Assembly (NCBI GenBank): GCA_035560935.1
Contig: DATMYQ010000239.1
Location: 1 to 25,405, forward strand
Source of the DNA: DATMYQ01 sp035560935
Lineage (GTDB): Bacteria > Bacillota > Negativicutes > Sporomusales > Sporomusaceae
DNA: 25,405 nt
Direction of reading: 5' to 3'
Part shown: piece by piece, positions 7,603 to 15,066 of the stretch
Layout: each line of letters begins with the position of its first letter
How positions within the stretch are numbered: the first letter of the stretch is position 1
Notes under the pieces: model-generated
What the model was told of the DNA's origin: nothing
Database searches by the model: none
What the model saw: the letters and a program-made list of their open reading frames with translations, nothing else
Made by a program: the position numbers and the translations under genes

Positions 7603-8364
7603 ATGTTAAGCATAGATTTAAACTGTGATATGGGCGAAAGCTACGGTGTTTACAATCTTGGCTACGACGCCGATGCCATGCCGTACGTGACTTCCATCAA
7701 CGTTGCCTGCGGCTTTCACGCATCCGACCCCATCAATATGCTAAGAACCGTCCGGCTGGCCAAACAACACGGCGTTGCCATTGGCGCCCACCCTGCCTTC
7801 CCTGATCTGGTCGGCTTTGGCCGGCGGGTGATGGCCGCTTCTCTGGAGGAAATCAAAGCCGATGTCATGTACCAGATTGGCGCCCTTTGGGGGCTTTGCC
7901 GCTCGGAGGGGCTGACTTTACAGCACGTAAAGGTGCACGGCGCTCTCTATAACGAGGCGGAAAAAAACATTCAGACCGCCGCCGCTATCGCCGAAGCAAT
8001 CCAGGCGGTGGATCCGAATCTGTACATGGTTTGCCTCGGCAATTCTCAGATGGTGGCTGCGGCCAAACAGGTGGGCGTGAAATATGTGGAGGAAGCCTTT
8101 GCTGACAGAGCTTACACGCCTCAGGGCACGCTGGTTTCCCGCAAGCTGGAAGGCGCGGTCATCCACGACGTCCATACCGTGGCCGAGCGTGTGCTGTCGA
8201 TGGTGAAAAACCGGCAGGTCGCCTGCATTGACGGCGCCCTCATCCCCATCAGCGCGCAGACCGTATGCGTCCATGGCGACACCCCCGGTGCGGTGGATAT
8301 GATCAAAACCATCAGCGCCACCCTGCAGAAAGAAAATATCCAATTGAAAGCGTTTTCCAAATAG
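7603..8364 (+). CDS. pxpA: 5-oxoprolinase subunit PxpA (LamB/YcsF family)
   Basis: A 253-residue LamB/YcsF protein with a polysaccharide-deacetylase-like barrel, the third subunit of 5-oxoprolinase. The N-terminal DLNCDMGES, the NVACGFHASDP block, GAHPAFPDLVGFGRR, YQIGAL and the KVHGALYN motif identify it. In most relatives the last reads KPHGALYN, so Pro is replaced by Val here. The start ATG at 7603 lies 7 bases after the pxpC stop, with AAAGG about 15 bases upstream and a weaker GAAG closer in, so translation may depend partly on coupling. In many bacteria pxpA comes first; here the order is B-C-A and no permease gene is included. No clear terminator follows; phoH begins about 130 bp later. 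Confidence 0.96.
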   Translation: MLSIDLNCDMGESYGVYNLGYDADAMPYVTSINVACGFHASDPINMLRTVRLAKQHGVAIGAHPAFPDLVGFGRRVMAASLEEIKADVMYQIGALWGLCRSEGLTLQHVKVHGALYNEAEKNIQTAAAIAEAIQAVDPNLYMVCLGNSQMVAAAKQVGVKYVEEAFADRAYTPQGTLVSRKLEGAVIHDVHTVAERVLSMVKNRQVACIDGALIPISAQTVCVHGDTPGAVDMIKTISATLQKENIQLKAFSK

Positions 8365-8392
8365 GCCTCCGCTTCCCGTCCCTGTCCGGTTG

Positions 8393-8446
8393 TTAACCGT
8401 CTGTTAATCCGTTCGTAACATTTTCTCTTTCAAAACCGGGTACAAT
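8393..8446 (+). promoter_or_regulatory. Candidate Pho box and promoter upstream of the PhoH-family gene
   Basis: Three direct hexamers, TTAACC (8393-8398), TTAATC (8404-8409) and GTAACA (8415-8420), lie at exact 11-bp intervals. Each matches the Bacillus PhoP consensus TT(A/C/T)A(C/T)A at five of six positions. Twenty bases further is a -10 TACAAT (8441-8446) without a consensus -35, as expected for an activator-dependent promoter. The gene encodes a PhoH-family protein, so phosphate-starvation control fits. PhoP and PhoR are not in the window. Confidence 0.6.
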
Positions 8447-8496
8447 GAAAGTAGGCAATATTGCCTCATCCCGGACATTGAAGGGGGTACGAACCT

Positions 8497-9912
8497 ATGA
8501 CCGACCAACCGACAACGGTCAGTCAGGCCACCAAGCATTACGTGCTCGACACTAACGTACTGCTGCATTCCCATCAGTCGTTGTACGCTTTCAACGAGCA
8601 TACTGTGGTCATTCCTGAAGTCGTAGTGGAAGAACTGGACCGATTCAAAAAAGAGGCCTCCGACAGAGGCGCTAACAGCCGTCAGGTCAGTCGGGTCATC
8701 GACGCTCTCCGGCAGCAGGGGAATCTGCTGACAGGCGTACGACTCAACGACCAGGGCGGCTGTCTGCGTATGGAGGCCAATCACCGGGACACTGAAATGC
8801 CGCTTTACTGGGAACAGGACAAGGCGGACAACCGCATTCTCCAGATTTGTAAAGGGTTAATGGAATCAGGCGATCAAACCATTTTGGTCACCCGGGACAC
8901 CAACCTGCGGGTAAAAGCCTCCATTCTGCAAATTCCCGCTGAAGACTTCCGTAATGACAAGGTAGCCAGTATTGATCAGCAATACACCGGTCGCCTGACG
9001 GTTTACACCGACAGCAGCCGAATTGACGCTTTTCACGGCGATGACACCCAGTGCTTCGATCCCGCTCACTTGTCAATATACGATGACGCCGCCGGTGTTT
9101 TGACCGTCCCTCAGTTGGTGGCCAATCAGTTTCTGGTTATTCGCTCCACCGATAATGGAAAACATAGTACATTAGGACGCTTTGACGGTGAAAAAATCGT
9201 CCATCTGCGTTACCGCAACCGCAATCCTTTCGGCGTCTCTCCCCGTAACGTCGGCCAGATCTTCATGCAGGAATGCCTGATGATGCCGGCGGAGGAAGCG
9301 CCGCTGGTCATCATTAAAGGCCCGGCCGGCACCGCCAAAACCTTCTATTCTTTGGCTGTCGGCCTGTATAAACATATGGATATCCGGCCCCGCGAATACC
9401 ATCATCTGCTGATTTGCCGTCCCAACGCCATGTTGGATGAAGGTCTGGGTTTTTTGCCGGGTACCGAGGCAGAAAAACTGGAACCTTACATGCGTTCGGT
9501 AAAGGACAACCTGTTCACGCTAATGTCCGGTGCGGAAGCAACCGATGACAAAGATATCATTCAAACCGAAGAAACCGTAAACATGCTGTTTGAAAAAAGA
9601 GTTATCCAGGCCGAAGCCATGGCCTATCAACGCGGCCGCTCCCTGCAAAAATATTGGGTGATTTTTGACGAAATGCAAAATTCCACTCCCCACCAGGCCA
9701 AATCTGTCCTGACCCGCTCCGGCGAGGGCACCAAGATGATCTTGCTGGGCGACCCTGCCCAGATTGACAATCCGCTGTTGGACAGTCAGTCTAACGGCAT
9801 CAGTTACGCCAGCGAAAAAATGATGGGTTCCCGTCTTTGCTTCCAGGTAACCATGAGCCCGGACGAATGCGAGCGCTCACCGTTGGCGGCGGAAGCGGCC
9901 AATCGCCTGTAG
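8497..9912 (+). CDS. PhoH-family ATPase with N-terminal PIN nuclease domain (PhoH2 / YlaK type)
   Basis: A 471-residue fusion of a PIN-domain RNase and a PhoH P-loop ATPase, the PhoH2 architecture thought to unwind and cut RNA. The PIN domain (about 13-165) has acidic residues D18 (in LDTNVLLH), E45/E46, D108/D111 and D134 (TRDTN). The PhoH domain (about 250-465) has Walker A GPAGTAKT (275-282), GLGFLPGTEAEKLEPY, Walker B VIFDEMQN (388-395) and LGDPAQIDNPLLD. Walker A carries Ala280 where nearly all relatives have Gly before the lysine. The ATG follows AAGGGGG by 10 bases. It stands alone between pxpA and kimA, with a candidate Pho box upstream and a strong terminator downstream. Confidence 0.93.
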   Translation: MTDQPTTVSQATKHYVLDTNVLLHSHQSLYAFNEHTVVIPEVVVEELDRFKKEASDRGANSRQVSRVIDALRQQGNLLTGVRLNDQGGCLRMEANHRDTEMPLYWEQDKADNRILQICKGLMESGDQTILVTRDTNLRVKASILQIPAEDFRNDKVASIDQQYTGRLTVYTDSSRIDAFHGDDTQCFDPAHLSIYDDAAGVLTVPQLVANQFLVIRSTDNGKHSTLGRFDGEKIVHLRYRNRNPFGVSPRNVGQIFMQECLMMPAEEAPLVIIKGPAGTAKTFYSLAVGLYKHMDIRPREYHHLLICRPNAMLDEGLGFLPGTEAEKLEPYMRSVKDNLFTLMSGAEATDDKDIIQTEETVNMLFEKRVIQAEAMAYQRGRSLQKYWVIFDEMQNSTPHQAKSVLTRSGEGTKMILLGDPAQIDNPLLDSQSNGISYASEKMMGSRLCFQVTMSPDECERSPLAAEAANRL

Positions 9913-9936
9913 CATCCGCTACTCTGCAAGGATTGC

Positions 9937-9981
9937 AAAAAACAAACTCAGCGTATTTTCGTGTCGCTGAGTTTGTTTTTT
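9937..9981. terminator. Terminator of the PhoH-family gene
   Basis: 17-bp perfect stem (AAAAAACAAACTCAGCG and its complement) around an 11-base loop, with the right arm ending in TTTTTT. The A-run on the left would also let it work on the other strand. Confidence 0.88.
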
Positions 9982-10135
9982 CAGTCACTCTGCCGGATTG
10001 TGAAAAATTTTCATTCATTTGGAGCAGGATCGTGCTAAATGGCGAAATTCATTTCTTTGCTGCGATTGACGCACCTACCTAGATCAAAATTACAATAATT
10101 GATCTTATCCATCCTTAAACCGCTAAATTTCTGAT

Positions 10136-10164
10136 TTTATATTCCTGTGAATGAGGAGTATAGT
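10136..10164 (+). promoter_or_regulatory. Candidate promoter of the kimA transcript
   Basis: TTTATA (10136-10141), 17 bp, TATAGT (10159-10164), placing the start of transcription around 10171, just before the riboswitch aptamer. Upstream, 9982-10135 holds no gene, only a 7-bp inverted repeat (AGATCAA / TTGATCT, 10081-10105). Confidence 0.4.
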
Positions 10165-10174
10165 TAGGCTTGTA

Positions 10175-10332
10175 ATTTTATACAGTCGAGTTCCGGAATC
10201 CGGAAGCGGAGGACCCAATCCTGGGGTTAATTCTGTGTATCGCAGAAGGGATGTCTTATCTCTTGCCATCCTACCCGTCAGCTAACTTCGTAGGCTAAAG
10301 CAGGAGGTCGCAAGACCTGACGGGTCTTTTTT
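10175..10332 (+). promoter_or_regulatory. Cyclic di-AMP riboswitch (ydaO-yuaA class) with terminator platform
   Basis: The conserved ydaO core is present: GGACCCA (10211-10217) followed by GGGGTTAATT, and further on CCCGTCAGCTAACTTCGTAG (10274-10293). Aptamer limits are approximate (about 10175-10297). Downstream are a short hairpin AAGACC-TGACG-GGTCTT ending in a six-T run (10312-10332), an overlapping 5-bp hairpin with a GCAA tetraloop (10305-10318), and a longer pairing of ACCCGTCAG (10273-10281) with CTGACGGGT (10317-10325). These cannot all form at once and so make a switchable terminator. Known members of this class mostly turn potassium transport and cell-wall genes off when c-di-AMP is high. 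Confidence 0.9.
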
Positions 10333-10422
10333 CTATGTAAAAATTTACCTGGTCGCATTCCCATTTCCCGGCCGAACACATGACTGAATGGTATTTCTAT
10401 ACAAAACGGAGGCATAGTTTAC

Positions 10423-12261
10423 ATGTTAAGAGAAATCAGGCGATTTTTGATCGGCCGGCCACTGGATAATCGGGAATTGGCCCATGAGAGATTGCCAAAA
10501 TGGAAAGCGTTATCTATTTTTTCCTCCGATGCCCTGTCATCCGTTGCTTATGGCCCGGAACAGATCATGTTGACTTTGGTTGCCGCTCAGGCGGTGGCCT
10601 ATGGTTTTATTGCGCCGGTGGCCATTTCCATTTTGATTTTATTGGCCATCGTGGCCATTTCCTACGTACAGGTGGCCCGGGCAAACCCCGGCGGCGGCGG
10701 CGCCTACGCCGTGGCCAAAAAACATTTGGGCGAAACCCCCGCTCTGGTTGCCGCCGCATCGGTGTTTGCCGATTATGTGTTAACGGCCGCCGTTAGTGTA
10801 TCAGCCGGTACGGCGGCCATTGTGTCGGCTTTCCCGGAATTGATCGGTCACGAAGTCGTGCTGGATCTCTGCATTTTGTTCGGAATTCTCATGTTATTAA
10901 ATTTACGGGGCGTGCGTGAGTCCTCCAACACCTTTGTTTATCCAACCTACGCTTTTTTATTTGGTATTGTGGCTTTGCTAGTCTGCGGCATCGTTCAGGC
11001 CTTCCGCTCACCGATCCTCATTCCGCCGGAATCTTTGTCGCACCAACCCCTCGACTGGGCCATGCTTTTCCTGATTTTACGCGCTTTTGCCAACGGCTGC
11101 AGTTCCATGACCGGCGTCGAAGCGATCGCCGACAGCGTGCCGATGTTTAAACGACCTTCGGCCCGCAATGCCGTGGTCACCACCTATTGGATGGCCGGTA
11201 TCCTGGGGTTCATGTTTCTCGGTATTACCTTCCTCATTATGCACTACCACGTTTGGCCGGAACCCAGCGTAACCGCGCTGTCGCAATTGGCGGAAAATAT
11301 CTTTGGCCGTGGTCCGATATACTTCTATATTCAGATTACGACGATGCTGGTTCTCTATCTGGCCGCCAACACCGCCTATAATGGTCTGCCGGTTCTATTG
11401 TCCATCGTCGCCCGGGACGGCTATATGCCTCGCTATTTGGCGGCCCGGGGCGACCGCCTTACGTATTCCAACGGAATCATTCTTTTGACCCTGGCGGCCG
11501 CTACATTGGTTATCGTCTATCAGGGCAGCACCGATCACCTGATCTCCCTTTACGCTATTGGTGTCTTTGTCTCTTTTACCATCGCCCAGACCGGTATGGT
11601 AATCCACTGGTACCGGGAAAAGATCCGGGGCTGGCAATTTCTGGCTTCCATTAACGGCATGGGTGCGCTCGTCACCGGTCTGGTCGTCGTAATCATCACC
11701 ATAACAAAATTCTCTCACGGTGCCTGGATCGTTTTGGTTTTTATTCCGTTAATGATTTGTGTGTTCCGCAAAATCCGCTCCCATTACAACGATATGGCGG
11801 ATCAACTTCATTTACCGCTGGAAACATTAAGCGAAGCCCGGCCCAAAATCGCCCGCAAAAACACCATTATCGTCCCGGTATCCACGCCTACGCTGGTGGT
11901 AATGGAAACGATTGAGTATGCCCAATCTATCGGCAGCGATATCATCGCCCTGCATATTGCCGGCGATGAAGAAACGGCCAAACGGGTGGCCAGCAAATGG
12001 AAAACCTGGGATCCCGGCGTGACGCTGGTTACGATCCATTCTCCCTACCGCTCCATCCTGCAACCGCTCATTGCTTATATTGAAGAAATGCAGTCCATCC
12101 AGGATCCGGGCGATTATATTACGGTGCTGATACCCGAATTTGAAACCAAAAAGTGGTGGCATCGCCTGCTGCATAACCAGACCGGCTGGATTCTCCGGAC
12201 CATTCTTATTTTAAAGGTCCGCGTGGTGGTTACGACCATTCCCTATCATCTGAAAAAATAA
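10423..12261 (+). CDS. kimA: KimA-type high-affinity potassium importer (APC superfamily, YdaO)
   Basis: A 612-residue APC-superfamily permease matching B. subtilis KimA/YdaO (607 residues) in length and layout: a cytoplasmic start (MLREIRRFLIGRPL), the conserved KWKALSIFSSDALSSVAYGP block, about 12 membrane helices to residue about 455, and a C-terminal universal-stress-protein-like cytoplasmic domain (about 475-612) that begins TIIVPVSTPT. KimA imports K+ driven by the proton gradient; in B. subtilis c-di-AMP both lowers its expression through the riboswitch and binds the protein. The same arrangement is seen here, since the ydaO-class riboswitch lies directly upstream. CGGAGG sits 10 bases before the ATG. 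It forms a single-gene unit closed by a perfect hairpin. Confidence 0.93.
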   Translation: MLREIRRFLIGRPLDNRELAHERLPKWKALSIFSSDALSSVAYGPEQIMLTLVAAQAVAYGFIAPVAISILILLAIVAISYVQVARANPGGGGAYAVAKKHLGETPALVAAASVFADYVLTAAVSVSAGTAAIVSAFPELIGHEVVLDLCILFGILMLLNLRGVRESSNTFVYPTYAFLFGIVALLVCGIVQAFRSPILIPPESLSHQPLDWAMLFLILRAFANGCSSMTGVEAIADSVPMFKRPSARNAVVTTYWMAGILGFMFLGITFLIMHYHVWPEPSVTALSQLAENIFGRGPIYFYIQITTMLVLYLAANTAYNGLPVLLSIVARDGYMPRYLAARGDRLTYSNGIILLTLAAATLVIVYQGSTDHLISLYAIGVFVSFTIAQTGMVIHWYREKIRGWQFLASINGMGALVTGLVVVIITITKFSHGAWIVLVFIPLMICVFRKIRSHYNDMADQLHLPLETLSEARPKIARKNTIIVPVSTPTLVVMETIEYAQSIGSDIIALHIAGDEETAKRVASKWKTWDPGVTLVTIHSPYRSILQPLIAYIEEMQSIQDPGDYITVLIPEFETKKWWHRLLHNQTGWILRTILILKVRVVVTTIPYHLKK

Positions 12262-12306
12262 CTTGTGGCCCTGTTCGTGTTAAGATTCATCAAATGCAAA
12301 GAAAAG

Positions 12307-12332
12307 AGGAGTTGCCGAATTCGGCAACTCCT
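12307..12332. terminator. Shared terminator between kimA and rarD
   Basis: Perfect 26-bp palindrome centred on GAATTC, lying between convergent genes. T-rich sequence follows on both strands (TAGTTT on +, CTTTTCTTT on -), so the better T-run serves rarD. Confidence 0.82.
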
Positions 12333-12374
12333 TAGTTTATAAAGATATATGTTTTGCACCTGTCCCGACAGGGT

Positions 12375-13337
12375 TTAACAGCGTTTACCACCCCAAACTT
12401 TTTGGTTCAACCGTTCCTCCCAGCGCTGCAGCGGTTTGGTGCCCGCCAATGACACCAGCACCAAGGCCAGCCAGATACAACCGAAGGAAAAAGCATGCAC
12501 CGCTGTAAAGGTTTCCTTATACAGGAAAACTCCGATGCACAGTGAAATGCTGGGTGAAAGATACTGGATAAAACCCAGCATTTTCAACGGCAGATAATTA
12601 GCACCCCGGGCAAATAAAATCAACGGCACCGCCGTTACCACTCCGGTACCGGCCAGCAGGAGAGACGTTCGGATATCAGTCAAATTCCAGGCGCCCTGCT
12701 CTGTCAGCGCCAACCAGGCCAGATAAGCCACCGCCGCCGGCATCACCAGTATCGTTTCAATCACCGTTCCGGTCACCGCGCTTACCTGAATCTTCTTTTT
12801 GCACAGACCGTAAAAGCCGAACGACGCCGCCAAAGACAGCGCAACCCAGGGTACGCCGCCAAACTGCAGCGTCAGATTCGCCACCCCCACACCGGCCAGT
12901 CCAACGGCAACCGACTGCCAAAAAGACAACCGTTCCCCTAAAAATACAATCCCCAGTAAAATGCTGAACAACGGATTGATGTAATACCCCAGGCTGCATT
13001 CCACAATCCGGCCTTGATTCACGGCCCAGATATACACCAGCCAGTTCACACTGAGCAGCAAAGCCGCGATTACCTGCAGCGCGGCTTTACTGCGTTCCGC
13101 CGCCAGGATTCGCACTTCCCGTCCGAACGAGCGAACATTCTTGCCCAGCACCACCAGGGCCAGCCCAAACCAACAAGCCCAAAAAATCCGGTGACTCAAT
13201 AATTCCAGCGCCGGCACCGTCTGCAACCCTTTCCAGTACAGCGGCAACACGCCCCACATGACATAGGCGCCCAGCGCCGAAACAATCCCGGCGCGCAGAT
13301 TTTCCCTGTCCAACTCCTGCCGTTCCAGTTGCTTCAT
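12375..13337 (-). CDS. rarD: RarD-type EamA-family transporter
   Basis: A 320-residue integral membrane protein of the drug/metabolite transporter superfamily, with ten hydrophobic helices in two EamA repeats. RarD marks are visible: AYVMWGVLPLYWKGLQTVPA at the start of the first repeat, LSHRIFWA, NWLVYIWAVNQGRIVECSLG with YYINPL, and MLGFIQYLSPSISLCIGVFL in the second repeat. E. coli RarD is linked to chloramphenicol sensitivity in predictions only; the real substrate is not known. GGGAG precedes the ATG by 7 bases. It lies 94 bp downstream of tyrS on the same strand, but a terminator between them argues for separate transcripts. Confidence 0.9.
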   Translation of the reverse strand: MKQLERQELDRENLRAGIVSALGAYVMWGVLPLYWKGLQTVPALELLSHRIFWACWFGLALVVLGKNVRSFGREVRILAAERSKAALQVIAALLLSVNWLVYIWAVNQGRIVECSLGYYINPLFSILLGIVFLGERLSFWQSVAVGLAGVGVANLTLQFGGVPWVALSLAASFGFYGLCKKKIQVSAVTGTVIETILVMPAAVAYLAWLALTEQGAWNLTDIRTSLLLAGTGVVTAVPLILFARGANYLPLKMLGFIQYLSPSISLCIGVFLYKETFTAVHAFSFGCIWLALVLVSLAGTKPLQRWEERLNQKVWGGKRC

Positions 13338-13382
13338 TGTTTTTCTCCCGTGCCCCGTATCTTATCTCACGTCCATCCGTGC

Positions 13383-13419
13383 AAAAACGGCCCGCCGCCA
13401 ACTGGCGCGGACCGTTTTA
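13383..13419 (-). terminator. Terminator of tyrS
   Basis: Imperfect GC-rich stem (AAAACGGTCCGC paired with GCGGGCCGTTTT on the minus strand) ending in TTTTT, 12 bases after the tyrS stop codon. Confidence 0.8.
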
Positions 13420-13431
13420 TCGAAGGAGCCG

Positions 13432-14649
13432 CTATTCCACCACCAGCCGGTGATAACTTTTCTTGCCTTTGCGGATCAGGATACTGCCCTGGTCCAGCAA
13501 ATCCGCCGTTAGTAGGAAATCCACATCAGTGACTTTAGTTTCACCCGCTGTCAGTCCACCCTGCTGCACCAGCCGGCGTCCTTCGCTCTTACTGGCGATC
13601 ACGCCGGTAGCCGCCATGATGTCCAGCAATTTTCCACCCAGTTCTGCCGCCGCAATGGTCACCGACGGCGCGTTATCCAGCGCCCCGGCGCCGCCGAACA
13701 AAGCTTCTGCCGCCTGCTGGGCCCGGGCAGCTTCCTCCGTTCCGTGGATCAGCTGCGTCACTTCAAACGCCAGAATCTTCTTGGCTTCATTGATTTCCTT
13801 ATCCTTCAGCGCGCCCAGCCGCCGGACTTCCTCCATCGGCAGGAAGGTCAACAGTGCCAGGCATTTTTCCACATCAGCGTCGTCCACATTCCGCCAGTAT
13901 TGATAAAAGTCATAAGGCGAGGTTTTCGCCGGATCCAGCCACAGTGCGCCTTTTTCCGTCTTGCCCATTTTGCGGCCATCACTGGTGGCCAGTAAAGTAA
14001 AGGTCAGACCAAAGGCCGCATTGCCTTCCTTGCGCCGGATCAGGTCGGCGCCAGCCAGGATATTGGACCACTGGTCGTCGCCACCCATCTGCATGACGCA
14101 GCCGGTCTGGCGGTGCAGTTCCAGAAAATCGTACGCCTGCATCAGCATATAGTTGAACTCCAGAAAGGTCAGTCCCCGTTCGTAGCGCTGCCGATAGCAT
14201 TCAGCAGTCAGCATCCGGTTGACGGAGAAATGGGCGCCGATCTCCCGCAGGAAATCCACATAATTCAGTTTCAGCAGCCAGTCGGCATTGTTCAGCATCA
14301 GCGCCTTGCCATCGTTAAAATCGATAACCCGCCGCATTTGTTCCTTGAATCGCTCGCCGTTCTGATTGATCTCCTCCTGGGTCATCATTTTTCGCATATC
14401 CGTCTTGCCCGACGGGTCGCCCACCATGGTGGTGCCGCCGCCAATCAGACAGATCGGGCGGTGTCCGCCTTTTTGCATATGGGACATCACCATCAGTGCC
14501 AGAAAGTGCCCTACATGAAGGCTGTCGGCCGTGGGATCAAAACCAATATAAAACGTGATTTTTTCTTTCTCAAACAATTCGGCGATTTCCGCCTCATGGG
14601 TCAGTTGTTGCACATAACCCCGCTCCCGTAATGTATCCAGTACTGACAT
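13432..14649 (-). CDS. tyrS: Tyrosine--tRNA ligase
   Basis: A 405-residue class I aminoacyl-tRNA synthetase that charges tRNA-Tyr with tyrosine using ATP in the cytoplasm. The HIGH-type motif is HVGH (45-48) after YIGFDPTADSL. Tyrosine-pocket residues lie in FNYMLMQAYDF (165-175) and QMGGDDQW (187-194). The KMSKS-type motif reads KMGKT (227-231) in DGRKMGKTEKGALWLDP, and a C-terminal S4 RNA-binding domain covers about 340-403. Length and motifs are those of bacterial TyrRS. GGAGGAGG precedes the ATG. Expression is controlled by a tyrosine-specific T-box leader and a consensus sigma-A promoter. Whether the genome has a second TyrRS cannot be told from this window. Confidence 0.97.
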   Translation of the reverse strand: MSVLDTLRERGYVQQLTHEAEIAELFEKEKITFYIGFDPTADSLHVGHFLALMVMSHMQKGGHRPICLIGGGTTMVGDPSGKTDMRKMMTQEEINQNGERFKEQMRRVIDFNDGKALMLNNADWLLKLNYVDFLREIGAHFSVNRMLTAECYRQRYERGLTFLEFNYMLMQAYDFLELHRQTGCVMQMGGDDQWSNILAGADLIRRKEGNAAFGLTFTLLATSDGRKMGKTEKGALWLDPAKTSPYDFYQYWRNVDDADVEKCLALLTFLPMEEVRRLGALKDKEINEAKKILAFEVTQLIHGTEEAARAQQAAEALFGGAGALDNAPSVTIAAAELGGKLLDIMAATGVIASKSEGRRLVQQGGLTAGETKVTDVDFLLTADLLDQGSILIRKGKKSYHRLVVE

Positions 14650-14678
14650 TCTTTTTCCTCCTCCAGTTCGTCAAGGAC

Positions 14679-14713
14679 AGAACGCAGCCTATGTTCTTCA
14701 GAGACTGCGTTCT
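14679..14713 (-). other. Hairpin between the T-box terminator and the tyrS ribosome site
   Basis: Perfect 9-bp stem (AGAACGCAG / CTGCGTTCT) with a 17-base loop, located after the T-box terminator and about 15 bases before the tyrS Shine-Dalgarno. It has no T-run. It could stabilise the 5' end of a processed tyrS mRNA. Confidence 0.5.
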
Positions 14714-14736
14714 CCGTTCTTATCCGTCAAGAAAAT

Positions 14737-14980
14737 AGAAAAGACCCGTCCCGGTCCGGGACGGGTCAAAAACCCGTGGTACCACCCCAGTTGCTTACCA
14801 AAGCCACTTCAGCGCCCGGTAACGGGGGCTTCCGGCTCAGCCTACTTCCCGTGGTTCGGCCTGCATCTCCCGGGTGTATTGGGGGCAGCGGACCCGCCGG
14901 GTTTCACCCACCCCCGGCTCTCTGCAGAAATCCTGCTGACCTACTTCTCCCGATCATCGTCTTTCCTCAATATGACACTT
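14737..14980 (-). promoter_or_regulatory. Tyrosine T-box leader (tRNA-Tyr sensing) with terminator
   Basis: On the minus strand the 14-nt T-box core TGGGGTGGTACCACGG lies at 14774-14789. It is followed by a 10-12-bp GC terminator stem (14743-14767) and a T-run. Stem I shows an AAGTA loop-E side (around 14940-14947) facing a specifier TAC codon at 14876-14878 (AATACACCCGGG), which is a tyrosine codon. The TGGT bulge suits tRNA-Tyr, whose discriminator base is A. Uncharged tRNA-Tyr should pair with both sites and prevent termination, raising tyrS expression when tyrosine is short. Confidence 0.93.
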
Positions 14981-14986
14981 ACAGGT

Positions 14987-15015
14987 ACTATAACAGAAAG
15001 GCCGATTCTTGTCAA
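14987..15015 (-). promoter_or_regulatory. Sigma-A promoter of tyrS
   Basis: Minus-strand TTGACA (15010-15015), 17 bp, TATAGT (14987-14992). The -35 is perfect and the -10 has one mismatch. The predicted transcript start near 14980 is exactly where the T-box leader begins. Confidence 0.85.
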
Positions 15016-15066
15016 TTGGCGGCCTCCAGGGATAATCCGAAATTCCCGCTGCGGCACAAATCCGAA

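Noticed and set aside
10081..10105. 7-bp inverted repeat AGATCAA / TTGATCT before the kimA promoter
   Set aside because: Short, AT-rich and unlinked to a clear promoter element; not enough to call an operator.
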